DNA from: Raineya sp. | GTDB taxonomy: Bacteria > Bacteroidota > Bacteroidia > Cytophagales > Thermonemataceae | Direction of reading: 5' to 3' | Assembly: GCA_025054975.1 (NCBI GenBank) | Contig: JANWZC010000004.1 | Location: forward strand, 1 to 32,647 | Length of the DNA stretch: 32,647 nucleotides | Part shown: positions 1-9,000 of the stretch, piece by piece | How the letters are laid out: every line of letters starts with the position of its first letter | How positions within the stretch are numbered: the stretch's first letter is position 1 | Notes under the pieces: model-generated | Database searches by the model: none | Told to the model about the DNA's origin: nothing | Seen by the model: only the letters and a program-made list of their open reading frames with translations | Made by a program: the position numbers and the translations under genes

Positions 1-464
1 TCTTTGAGTTGGGCATAAAGTTGCTTGATAGTAGTAGCGTTTCTTTCTCCTATCTGATAAGCTAATATTTCATCTGTTTCAGGGGCATACGCATATACTA
101 TCCAACGTTCTTGACTTTTCTGCCCTACATAAGACCATAATTCATCTATTTGAACCTACGATAATGCTTTAATCTCGGCTTTATATCAACTTGAGAGGCT
201 GCTTGCCTAAGCGTACGTAGAACCGTGCTACGGCTCACTCTCAATACTACCTCTATATCTCTTATTCCCTGAACTCCCCAATAACATGCGGATTATCAAA
301 CGCTTGATAGCAGGATTTGCTACGCAATACTTGTAATGACTCTGAAACTGCTTACCACAGTTTTTACACAAAAAGTTTTGTGTCCCGTTTTTTTTACGAC
401 CATTTTTTACTACCTTTGTCCCAAGACAATGAGGACAGTTTACTTTTATCGTTATTTCGCTCAT
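1..464 (-). pseudogene. IS1-family transposase, frameshifted and cut by the left window edge
   Basis: The minus strand encodes an IS1-type InsA-like N-terminus: MSEITIKVNCPHC, then VVKNGRKKNGTQNFLC and KNCGKQFQ, a CxxC...CxxC zinc-binding segment. It reads in frame to about position 266, where one extra base shifts the frame. Frame two continues with GIRDIEVVLRVSRSTVLRTL, a helix-turn-helix-like part, down to HYRR. A missing base near 155-158 shifts it again. The next stretch, VQIDELWSYVGQKSQERW followed by IVYAYAPETDEILAYQIG, is the InsB-like DDE catalytic part with the first Asp in IDELW. The remainder lies beyond position 1. Natural IS1 elements use one programmed -1 shift between insA and insB, but two opposite single-base lesions in what is often one ORF in Bacteroidota IS1 elements suggest decay. 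I chose the start at 464 because the homologous part begins at MSEIT. The terminal inverted repeat was not identified; the upstream end should lie between about 490 and 538, just outside deoC. Confidence 0.85.
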
Positions 465-539
465 AACGCAAAAGTAAATTCTCATTGTCTATTTCGCAAA
501 ATATTCATCATACATTTTAGACCACAACCGTTGAGGGCA

Positions 540-1211
540 TTATGCTTTTGATTGTTTTAGCCATTCTTGCATAATAGCTACTCCCGAAGACGTACCAATG
601 CGTTCCGCTCCTGCTTCAATCATAGCCAAAGCAGTAGATAAATCTTTGATACCTCCTGAAGCCTTGATACCAATACTATCGGGGCAAGCCTTTCGCATGA
701 GGCGAATATGCTCTACTTTTGCTCCTGTGGCTGCAAAACCTGTGGAAGTTTTAACAAAATCTGCTCCTGCTTCGGTAGCGATTTTGCAGGCTAACGCAAT
801 TTGTTCGTCTGTCCAATAGGCTGTTTCCAGAATAACCTTCAAGATTTTTTCGCGTTCGTGGGCTAACTTAGCAAGTTGAGCAATTTCAATTTTTACCCAA
901 TCATAAGCCCCTGTGGCAAATGCTGAAAGCGTCATAACCATATCTAATTCATCAGCTCCATCTTGAATAGCTACCTCCATTTCACGGCGTTTGGTGGCAG
1001 TTCTTTCATAACCCAAAGGAAAACCTATTACCGTAACCACCTTTATATCTGTACCTCTCAAATCTCTGTGTGCTTTTTCTACCCAATAAGGTGGCACACA
1101 AACTCCCAAAAACTTATACTCCTTTGCCTCCGCAATGAGTTTATCAATATCATTATACGTTGTAAGCGGTTTAAGGCAAGTGTGTTCTATGTATTGATTG
1201 ATAGGTAGCAT
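540..1211 (-). CDS. deoC: Deoxyribose-phosphate aldolase
   Basis: This cytosolic class I aldolase reversibly cleaves 2-deoxyribose 5-phosphate to glyceraldehyde 3-phosphate and acetaldehyde, the last step of deoxynucleoside salvage. The 223-residue protein has the family's usual length and is a single TIM barrel. Visible signatures are EHTCLKP near the N-terminus, VVTVIGFPLG (residues 58-67), the acidic pair in GADELDMV (D88, D90), the Schiff-base lysine K154 in ADFVKTSTG, and the second active-site lysine K183 in GIKASGGIK. The C-terminal phosphate-binding segment AERIGTSSG is intact. The gene lies downstream of hisS on the same strand, but a 7-bp tandem repeat fills the 77-bp gap, so co-transcription is uncertain. 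No other deoxynucleoside salvage gene is in the window. Confidence 0.96.
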   Translation of the reverse strand: MLPINQYIEHTCLKPLTTYNDIDKLIAEAKEYKFLGVCVPPYWVEKAHRDLRGTDIKVVTVIGFPLGYERTATKRREMEVAIQDGADELDMVMTLSAFATGAYDWVKIEIAQLAKLAHEREKILKVILETAYWTDEQIALACKIATEAGADFVKTSTGFAATGAKVEHIRLMRKACPDSIGIKASGGIKDLSTALAMIEAGAERIGTSSGVAIMQEWLKQSKA

Positions 1212-1219
1212 AATGTTTA

Positions 1220-1288
1220 GATGTTAGACACGAGACACGAGACACAAGATACAAGACACAAGACATAAGATACAGGACGTGAGACACA
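1220..1288. repeat. 7-bp tandem repeat, about 10 imperfect units (GACACAA-like)
   Basis: The deoC-hisS gap is almost entirely an imperfect heptamer array. Read on the plus strand the units are GATGTTA, GACACGA, GACACGA, GACACAA, GATACAA, GACACAA, GACATAA, GATACAG, GACGTGA and a partial GACACA. Position 1 (G) and 2 (A) never vary; positions 3-7 vary mostly by transition. The array stops exactly at the last base of the hisS stop codon. A related array with the same phase lies at 28136-28183. Confidence 0.9.
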
Positions 1289-2668
1289 TTAAAGTTGTTC
1301 TTGGAAGAAGGTTTGCAAATTTTCAATTTTTATACGTTTTTGTTCGCCTGTTTGCATATTTTTGACTGAAATTTCATTATTTTTCATCTCTTCTGAACCT
1401 GCAACCAGCACAAAAGGAATTTGTTTCTTGTCGGCATATTTGAATTGCTTATCTAACTTGGTGCTTTGTGGATAAATTTCAGCTTTGTAGCCTGCATCAC
1501 GCAATTTTTTGAGCAAAGGCAAAACAAATTTTTCACTTTCTTTATCAAAGTTTGTAAAAAGCATTTGTGTGGTACTTTGCGTTTGAGCGGGAAAGAGGTT
1601 TTGTTCTTCCAAAACATCATAAATTCTATCTAATCCAAAGGAAAATCCTACACCTGCCATTCCTTGCAAGCCAAAAGTGCCTGTGAGATTATCGTAACGT
1701 CCTCCTCCGCTGATACTTCCCACTGCCGAATTTTTCACTTTTACCTCAAAGATTGCTCCTGTGTAGTACGAAAGCCCCCGAGCCAAAGTAATATCTACTA
1801 CCACAGGAAACGAAGTTTGACTATCAAAAAGTTGCAAGTACTCAAAAATTTGTTTCAAGTCGGCAATTCCTTCTGAACCTACTGCTGAGTTTTGCAAAAA
1901 ATCCTCTAAAAATTGAATTTTGGCTTCATTATTGGCGGGAACATCAAAAATAGGCTGTAAGGCTTGTATATTGTTTTCGGAAAAACCTCTTTGCAATAAT
2001 TCCTGCTCTACTTTTTCCTTGCCTATTTTATCCAGTTTATCAATAGCCACACACAGTTCATTTTCCTTGCCTTCTGCACCGATTTTTTCTGCAATACCCG
2101 CCAATATCTTGCGATGATTGATTTTAATTTCAAAACCTTGTATGCCCAAACGCTTCCCTAAAACTTCATTCATCATCAAGATAATTTCAGCCTCGCAGAT
2201 GAGTGAATTTGTACCAACAACATCAGCATCGCATTGATAAAACTCGCGGTAACGCCCTTTTTGGGGGGCATCGCCTCGCCATACAGGTTGAATTTGATAC
2301 CTCTTGAAAGGAAATGCTAAATCGTGTTGATTCATTACCACGAAACGAGCAAAAGGTACGGTCAAGTCATAGCGTAAGCCTTTCTCGGCGATTTGTAAGG
2401 CAAAAAGTTTAGAGCCTTTTTTCAAATCCTCGGGCTGAACATTTTTCAAAAAATCTCCTTGATTAAGGATTTTATAAAGTAGTTGGTCTCCCTCTTCACC
2501 ATACTTTCCCATTAGCACCGAAAGATTTTCCATAGCGGGTGTTTCCAAAGGTAAAAAGCCAAATTTTTCAAAAACTTCTTTGATATGCGAAATAATATAG
2601 TTTCTACGCAACATCATAGCAGGGGTATAGTCACGCGTACCACGGGGTAGAGTAGGTTTCTGTTTCAT
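1289..2668 (-). CDS. hisS: Histidine--tRNA ligase
   Basis: This class II aminoacyl-tRNA synthetase charges tRNA-His in the cytosol. The 459-residue protein shows the HisRS order. The N-terminal PRGTRDYTP leads into motif 1 (around FGFLPLETPAME, residues 36-47). The LRYDLTVPFARF segment follows, with motif 2 around FKRYQIQPVWRGDAPQKGR (residues 121-139) and EFYQCDADVVG. The histidine-specific ARGLSYYTGAIFEV and GSISGGGRYDNL boxes come next, then motif 3 in FSFGLDRI. A C-terminal anticodon-binding domain covers roughly the last 95 residues. The start at 2668 gives the normal N-terminus with no extension. The gene is divergent from the membrane protein at 2781; their promoters share an 110-bp gap. 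Confidence 0.97.
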   Translation of the reverse strand: MKQKPTLPRGTRDYTPAMMLRRNYIISHIKEVFEKFGFLPLETPAMENLSVLMGKYGEEGDQLLYKILNQGDFLKNVQPEDLKKGSKLFALQIAEKGLRYDLTVPFARFVVMNQHDLAFPFKRYQIQPVWRGDAPQKGRYREFYQCDADVVGTNSLICEAEIILMMNEVLGKRLGIQGFEIKINHRKILAGIAEKIGAEGKENELCVAIDKLDKIGKEKVEQELLQRGFSENNIQALQPIFDVPANNEAKIQFLEDFLQNSAVGSEGIADLKQIFEYLQLFDSQTSFPVVVDITLARGLSYYTGAIFEVKVKNSAVGSISGGGRYDNLTGTFGLQGMAGVGFSFGLDRIYDVLEEQNLFPAQTQSTTQMLFTNFDKESEKFVLPLLKKLRDAGYKAEIYPQSTKLDKQFKYADKKQIPFVLVAGSEEMKNNEISVKNMQTGEQKRIKIENLQTFFQEQL

Positions 2669-2744
2669 GGTATAAGAATGGTTTTCAGAGCTTGCAAATT
2701 ACAAAAAAGTTTTCAAAGCATTTTTCATATTCCAAACTTTCCTT

Positions 2745-2752
2745 TATTTTTG
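2745..2752 (+). promoter_or_regulatory. Candidate Bacteroidota -7 element for the membrane protein gene
   Basis: TATTTTTG matches TAnnTTTG exactly. It ends two bases before an upstream ATG at 2754, so transcription from it would begin after that ATG. This favours the second in-frame ATG at 2781, which would have a leader of roughly 20 nt. I do not see a convincing -33 TTG, so this is only a candidate. Confidence 0.45.
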
Positions 2753-2780
2753 TATGAACAGAGCAAAAGCAAAAATAGCT

Positions 2781-4334
2781 ATGACAACTGCTACTCAGCA
2801 ACAAACACGCACCGTACATTTTTATTATCCCCCCTTTGTAGTGGATATGTTTTTGCGTTGGCTTTCTATGGGCGTGTATAGAGGAATAGAAGATAACGAC
2901 CAACACAATACTTCAGAATTTATAGTTTTTGCCACTATACAACTTGTAATTACAGCTATAACAACTATTTGGGTATTTGTTCGCTTTCATAACCTTAAAA
3001 ATAACTATGAATTTCTGCGAGAAGGCTATTATGAAGAAAAAGTTTCTTTACTTTCCATTGCATTTCGTATTTTTAATGTACTTTCAGTAACCTATATTTT
3101 ATCAGGAGCTATTCAGGAACAAAGTTTTTATCGTTCCTTTGTGGGAGTACGCCCAGAGTCAGAAGCAGCAGTGTATATTATCGTTTTTTTAGTGTATGCG
3201 GGCATTATTACATATCTATCATTTAGCAGTATTAGCATTCCCAAAGAGCAAGAAAAAGAATTCACCGCTTCCATTCCACTCATTGAGCCTTTTCCTATTG
3301 GAAAGTGGGTAAGGAAACTTACTAAAAAAGATGAAAAAACTCCCCTAATGCCTCCTGAAATTGAAGATAAAAGTCTTTTTATTGATAACTTTGACTACCA
3401 AATAGACCACAACGACCTTGAAATTATCAAGGTAGAAGGTAGATTGCGTAATGAACATTCACGCGTAGAAGCCTACATCTTGGAAAGTGTAATGTTTGGA
3501 GCATTGGCATTTTCAGGATTTCTTTCTATTATTGCTTCTGAAAGGTTCAATCTTACGCTTCAAGAACGGGTTTTCCTTGCAGATACGAATGCCCATATTA
3601 TTCAGAATGTAAAAAGAAAGGAGAGAAAATCTGATGGTACAGAAGTTGTGAAAAGTTACGATGAAACTATTCCTATTGCCGAAGAACCCGATTACCGCTA
3701 CAAAAAAGTAGAACCTCTTTTAGATATCAAAAATCCTAAAAAAGTAATACCCATTGTAAAAAATACCGAAATGCGAGTATTTTGGTCAGAGGCAATAAAT
3801 TTACTCAAAAATATTCTCTTGTTTAAGTTCAATGATGATACCCGCCGAAGTTGGAATAGATTGCTGCAACCTTCTAACCTTATTATGCTTATCTCCATTG
3901 AAACGCTTTTCTGTGCTTTGTTTTTCTTGTCGGTAATTGCTTCACGTTTGCGTTATACCAAAATGACCGAAGAAATTGATAATTTGGTACGTTTAGCTCG
4001 GAATTTCAATGAGAAAGAAGAAGAAGTTCATAATCTTATTTTGCAGGGTTTGGGTGATGAAAGCATACAAGCTAACTTACGTCGTCGTTTGCAGAGTTTA
4101 AGTCTAAAAATCAATCAGTACGTCAGTAGAGCTAACGAACTTATGGAAAAAGCCCGTCCTATACTTGTGTATATGAGTTTGTTTAGAAATTTAGGGGTAA
4201 TCACTTTCATCTTCATTCTTATTACCAGCTGCATTTTCTTTTCCGAAACTTTGGCATTTATCTTTTTGCTTTTCTCCATCATTGCGTATGTGTATGAATA
4301 TGTGGATATTAAACTGCGAATGAAGGGAAGATGA
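2781..4334 (+). CDS. Polytopic membrane protein of unknown function
   Basis: I do not recognise the family. Starting at 2781 the protein has 517 residues; an upstream ATG at 2754 would add nine, but a candidate -7 promoter element overlaps that region. Hydrophobic segments that look membrane-spanning are at about residues 47-67, 90-111, 131-151, 236-253, 366-387, 469-487 and 488-507. Between TM3 and TM4 (about 152-235) and between TM4 and TM5 (about 254-365) are long charged hydrophilic loops. A further charged, helix-prone stretch (about 390-460, EEIDNLVRLARNFNEKEEEV) precedes the final hairpin and could form a coiled coil. There is no signal peptide or catalytic motif I can name. It is followed after 72 bp by a secreted YwqK-like protein on the same strand. 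A transporter or scaffold role is possible but unsupported. Confidence 0.8.
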   Translation: MTTATQQQTRTVHFYYPPFVVDMFLRWLSMGVYRGIEDNDQHNTSEFIVFATIQLVITAITTIWVFVRFHNLKNNYEFLREGYYEEKVSLLSIAFRIFNVLSVTYILSGAIQEQSFYRSFVGVRPESEAAVYIIVFLVYAGIITYLSFSSISIPKEQEKEFTASIPLIEPFPIGKWVRKLTKKDEKTPLMPPEIEDKSLFIDNFDYQIDHNDLEIIKVEGRLRNEHSRVEAYILESVMFGALAFSGFLSIIASERFNLTLQERVFLADTNAHIIQNVKRKERKSDGTEVVKSYDETIPIAEEPDYRYKKVEPLLDIKNPKKVIPIVKNTEMRVFWSEAINLLKNILLFKFNDDTRRSWNRLLQPSNLIMLISIETLFCALFFLSVIASRLRYTKMTEEIDNLVRLARNFNEKEEEVHNLILQGLGDESIQANLRRRLQSLSLKINQYVSRANELMEKARPILVYMSLFRNLGVITFIFILITSCIFFSETLAFIFLLFSIIAYVYEYVDIKLRMKGR

Positions 4335-4406
4335 TATTTTAGGTAAGAGTGTTTAGCATAAAAAGTTTGCACAATTTTTGCTCAAACTTGTGAAAAATGC
4401 AATGCG

Positions 4407-5216
4407 ATGAAAAACTTACCTTTAATTTTACTTTTTTGGGGACTGCTTGGAGGAGTTTTTGCCCAAGAAAAAGAAACTAATCTTTTAGAAACTGACACCA
4501 TTCCCGACCTAAAAATCCGCTTACCCAAAGAAAAAAAGGAACAAAAAGAAAAAAAAGAACCTAAAAATGTTTATTACGGCAAAAAAGTTCGTAAGAGTTT
4601 CATCAAAAAAGTCGGTTCTAGTACTATCACTATTGAGGCTTTTCATTACCTTAAAGTACAAGATAGAGGTTTGGTGAATAAATATATTGAGGAAATCTAT
4701 GCCTTTCACCCCAAAAAAAAGCGAATTATTGTGAGTAATTATGAAAAAATGCCTTGGGACGAGGTAAAAATCTTGCATGGTCCTTACAAAAAAACAGAAA
4801 ATAATAAGGTGGTAGAAGAAGGCTTTTTTTACTTTGGTGTAAAACACGGCAGGTGGGAAAAGTATGGTAAAGATGCCTTAGATAGAGATTTTGTACTCCT
4901 TGAAAAAACTAAATATTATCGTGGTTTCTTGAAAGAGTCTAAAATTTCTTACTATGACGAAATGCAAAAAAAACTCAAAGAAGTTATTCCTATCAAAGAC
5001 GGCAAAAAAGAAGGAACTTATCTTCGCTTCCACCCCAACGGCAATTTAGCCGAAAAAGGTACATATCAGAACGATGTAAAAATTGGCTTATGGGTAGAAT
5101 ATTACCCCAACGGCAGACGCAAAAAAGAAACTATCTACCCACGTGTCTGGTATGATGAAGAAACCGAAGTGCAAATCCGTGAGTATGACGAAAACGGCAG
5201 AATTAAACAAGACTAA
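4407..5216 (+). CDS. Exported YwqK/MORN_2-repeat protein
   Basis: The 269-residue protein starts with a clear signal peptide (MKNLPLILLFWGLLGGVFA, cleavage before QEKET), so it is exported to the periplasm or outer membrane. A Lys/Glu-rich linker follows (residues about 36-55). The C-terminal half carries tandem motifs of the MORN_2 kind used by YwqK-type proteins: GFFYFGVKHGRWEKYG, DGKKEGTYLRFHPNGNLAEK and NDVKIGLWVEYYPNGRRKK, each with the G-x-W/Y-x-x-Y-x-x-x-G spacing. Although some databases call YwqK an antitoxin, the exported repeat proteins of Bacteroidota have no shown antitoxin role, and no toxin gene is adjacent. It may share a transcript with the upstream membrane protein gene. The function is unknown. 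Confidence 0.82.
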   Translation: MKNLPLILLFWGLLGGVFAQEKETNLLETDTIPDLKIRLPKEKKEQKEKKEPKNVYYGKKVRKSFIKKVGSSTITIEAFHYLKVQDRGLVNKYIEEIYAFHPKKKRIIVSNYEKMPWDEVKILHGPYKKTENNKVVEEGFFYFGVKHGRWEKYGKDALDRDFVLLEKTKYYRGFLKESKISYYDEMQKKLKEVIPIKDGKKEGTYLRFHPNGNLAEKGTYQNDVKIGLWVEYYPNGRRKKETIYPRVWYDEETEVQIREYDENGRIKQD

Positions 5217-5319
5217 TCTTGCTTGAGTATCTCGTAAATTTTTCAAATCCTTTCACAAATTCGGCTTTACAAATAATTTTTTTCCTATTTTTACGCCGAG
5301 TTTTCAAAAAGCATTTCTT

Positions 5320-5994
5320 ATGCAAGGATTAAGCTATCACGTAGATATTGTGCTTTGTATTGACGCTACAGGCTCTATGTCGCCGATTATTGACCAAGTC
5401 AAAGCCAATGCCCTCAAATTTTACGATGACCTCACTACCCTAATGAGACAAAAATCCAAACACATTGATAAATTGCGGGTGAAAGTCATTGCTTTTAGGG
5501 ATTACTATGTTGATGGAGATATGGCAATGCAAATTTCACCTTTTTTCACACTGCCTGCCGAAAAATCTGAATTTCAAGACTTTGTAAATAGAATACAAGC
5601 CGATGGCGGTGGCGATGAACCCGAAAATGGTTTAGAAGCCCTCGCATTAGCGATTCAGTCAGATTGGAGTAGAGAAGGAGATAAACGCAGACAAATTATT
5701 GTGCTATGGACAGATGCCAGCACTCACCCTTTGGAACTTAAAGCAGATAGCAAACCCCAAAATTATCCTACGGCTTATATGCCCAAAAACTTTGACGAAC
5801 TCACCGACCTTTGGGATAGCCAAGCCATGAATCGTGCCGCTAAACGTCTTATTTTGTATTCTCCCGACGCTTACGCTTGGACAGACATTGCTAACCACTG
5901 GGAAAATACTATTCAGTACCCTTCCAAAGCAGGTGAGGGATTAAGCGAAATTGATTACCAAACCATTTTAGATGCTATTGCGAATAGTGTTTAG
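5320..5994 (+). CDS. Stand-alone von Willebrand factor A domain protein
   Basis: The 224-residue soluble protein is a single VWA domain with no signal peptide. The metal-ion-dependent adhesion site is visible as DATGSM (D15, T17, S19), with the later metal-ligand loops in GGGDEPENGLEAL (residues 97-108) and VLWTDAS (128-134). The GGDxPE signature is typical of the VWA subgroup found beside alpha-type kinases and in TerY-like proteins. No kinase, phosphatase or AAA+ ATPase partner lies next to it. Its neighbours are an exported repeat protein and a DUF2723 membrane protein. VWA domains usually mediate Mg-dependent protein binding; the partner here is unknown. Confidence 0.85.
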   Translation: MQGLSYHVDIVLCIDATGSMSPIIDQVKANALKFYDDLTTLMRQKSKHIDKLRVKVIAFRDYYVDGDMAMQISPFFTLPAEKSEFQDFVNRIQADGGGDEPENGLEALALAIQSDWSREGDKRRQIIVLWTDASTHPLELKADSKPQNYPTAYMPKNFDELTDLWDSQAMNRAAKRLILYSPDAYAWTDIANHWENTIQYPSKAGEGLSEIDYQTILDAIANSV

Positions 5995-6086
5995 GGTAGG
6001 AAGTTTGGAGTTTAAGAGTCTAGTATTTTTCGTTCGTTTTTATAGTTGTTTTTCAGATAAATTTTACTTATCAAACTGCTCAAAAA

Positions 6087-9000
6087 ATGGCATATTTTAA
6101 GAAACTTAATAACATACTCGGCTGGATAGTTTTCCTGATAGCAACCTCTGTATATTTGCTCACGCTTGAACCTACTGCAAGTTTTTGGGATTGTGGAGAG
6201 TTTATTGCATGCTCGGCAAAATTACAAGTTCCACACCCACCAGGTACTCCTTTCTTTTTGCTTGTCAATAGAATGTTTGCCATGCTCGCCCCCGATGCCT
6301 CTCAAATAGCCTTTATGGTAAATGTATCTTCGGCATTGTGCAGTGGCTTTACGATACTTTTTCTGTTTTGGTCAATTAGTTTGCTGGCTTTGAAGTTTTT
6401 TAACCAAAACCAACCTAATTTTGAACCTACCAAAGCCCAAACGCATAGTATTATGTGGGCGAGTGCAGTGGGAGCATTGGCTTACACTTTTTCCGATTCA
6501 TTTTGGTTTTCAGCCGTAGAAGCCGAAGTTTATGCGATGTCCTCATTTCTTACAGGCTTCATTTTTTGGGCAATGCTCAAATGGGATAGACTGCAAGATA
6601 TTCGTGCTGAATATCGTTGGCTACTGCTGATAGCTTATCTGATAGGACTTTCCATTGGGGTTCACCCACTCAATTTGCTCACTATTCCTGCCTTGTCAAT
6701 GATTTATTACTTCAAAAAGGCTCAAAAAATAACCATTGAAGGCACTCTTTATGCAATTTTGATAGGTTCAGGAATTTTGCTCTTTCTGATTTGGCTTATT
6801 CCGGGGCTCCCCACTTTTGCGAAAAACGTTGAAGTGTTTTTTGTAAATACTTTGGGCTTGCCTTTCAATTCAGGAATTATTTTCTTGATTTTGGCGATTG
6901 TAGCAGGACTTACTTGGGGTATCTGGTACTCTATCCAAAAGCAAAAACCTTTGCTCAATACCATATTGCTTGGGGTTTCTTTGGTGTTGATAGGATATGC
7001 CTCTTATGGAATCATTTTGATACGTTCTTCCTATAACCCTCCAATTGACGAAAATAACCCCGAAGATTTAGTTTCTTTGATTTCTTATTTGAACCGCGAA
7101 CAATATGGCAGTCGTCCTTTGCTTTTTGGACCCGTTTATACCGAAAAACCTGCGGATTATGTCAATGTTTCTCCCATTTACACCAAAGACAAAGAAAAAG
7201 GCAAATACGTAGTTTATCGCTACAACCGCGAGCCTAAATATGAAGATGATGCACATATGATGTTTTTTCCTCGTCTGTATAGTTCAGACCCTTACCACGT
7301 TTCGCTTTACGAAAGATACCTGGGCTTGGAGAAAGGTGAAAATCCTTCTTTTTTAGATAATTTACGCTTCTTTTTCACGTATCAACTGGGGCATATGTAT
7401 TGGCGTTATTTTGGTTGGAATTTTATTGGTAGAGAAAGTGATATCAAAGATGCAGGTGTATTGCTTTTTGGAAACGATACTAACGCTCCTGATTATATTA
7501 AAAACAATAAAGCTCGTAATCGCTTTTTTGCTGTGCCTTTTATTTTGGGAATGTTAGGACTTGCTTTCAATATTATTCGCAATAAGCAAACTGCAAGTAT
7601 GTTAGGAGTGCTTTTTTTCCTAACAGGAATAGCCCTAGTAATATACCTGAATTCACCGCCCGTGGAACCTCGTGAGCGAGATTATATCTACGTGGGTTCG
7701 TTTTACGTGTTTGCGATTTGGATTGGCTTTGGTATGCTCGCTCTAATTGAACTAATAGAAACGACTTTCTTGCAAAAACAAAAACAAACCCCTCAACTTT
7801 CAGCACTTTCCTACAAAAATCCTGTTTCTTGGGCAGTGGCGGGGTTTCTGGGTGTTTTGTGTGTGTTTCTAATGGCTTGGCAAGGCTGGGATGACCACAA
7901 TCGCTCACGCCGTTATTATTCAGTGGATTCGGCTCGTAATTTGTTAAGTTCTTGCGAACCTAATGCTATTCTCTTCACAGGAGGCGATAATGATACTTTC
8001 CCACTTTGGTACGTGCAAGAAGTAGAAGGCTTCCGTACTGATGTAAGAGTTTGTAATACAAGTCTTTTGGGGACAGACTGGTACATTAGCCAAATGAAGC
8101 AAGCCGCTTACGACTCCGACCCTTTGCCTATCTCTCTTAAAGAAGAACATTACCGAATGGGCATAAATGATGTTGTATTTGTAACCATGCATCCTCTCAT
8201 GCCTAAAAAAGAAGCCAAGCAAGTTTTTGAGGAAGGTGTTGAATTGAAGCAATACATGGATTTGGTAGTGCAAAACAACAAATACACACAAATTCCTGCC
8301 TCTGAGGAAGATGTAGAAAACTTTTTACCTTCCAAACGCCTGCTTTTAGATAACAGCAAAGATATTGACTACATCAAAAATGCAGGATTTTTACCACCAG
8401 GAGCCGATACCTTACTAAAATATCCTATGTATTGGGAATTACCCAAAAACAGAGTAGATAAAGATGAATTTGTTATTTTGAATATCATTGCTAACAATCG
8501 TTGGCGAAGACCTATTTATTTTGCCCCCAAACTCAGTGATGAGGATTATGTTGGCTTGAAAGATTATATGCAAGTTGAGGGCTTGGCATATCGTTTATTG
8601 CCTGTGCCTGTGGGTATGTTTGAAAAAAATAAGGAGTTTTTTGTTAATGCAGATTTGAGCTATGAGCTACTGATGAAAGAAAAGAAACATACCTTCAAAG
8701 GCAAAGAAATTGTGCGGAAAATGTATTGGAGAAATTTAGATGATAGCCGTGTATATTACAACGAAGATTATTTCGGATTTATCTCGCAGGCACGTGAGCA
8801 TATTTACGAAGTTGCACAAACTCTTATTGAGCAGGGCAAAAAAGAAAAAGCCAAAGAATTGATGCTATTTTCGCTGAAAACGATTCCTATTGAAAGTGTT
8901 CCTTATGATGTCAATGTAGCTCAGTTAGTTCCTTTACTTTATGAAGTGGGCGAAAATAACACAGCAGATAAACTCTATAAAACTATCATTGAGCAGGCAA

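Noticed and set aside
1220-1288. CRISPR array
   Set aside because: The unit is 7 bp with no spacers, and no cas gene is in the window.
4407-5216. Toxin-antitoxin system based on the YwqK label
   Set aside because: The protein is exported and has no adjacent toxin candidate; the antitoxin label is carried over from annotation, not supported here.
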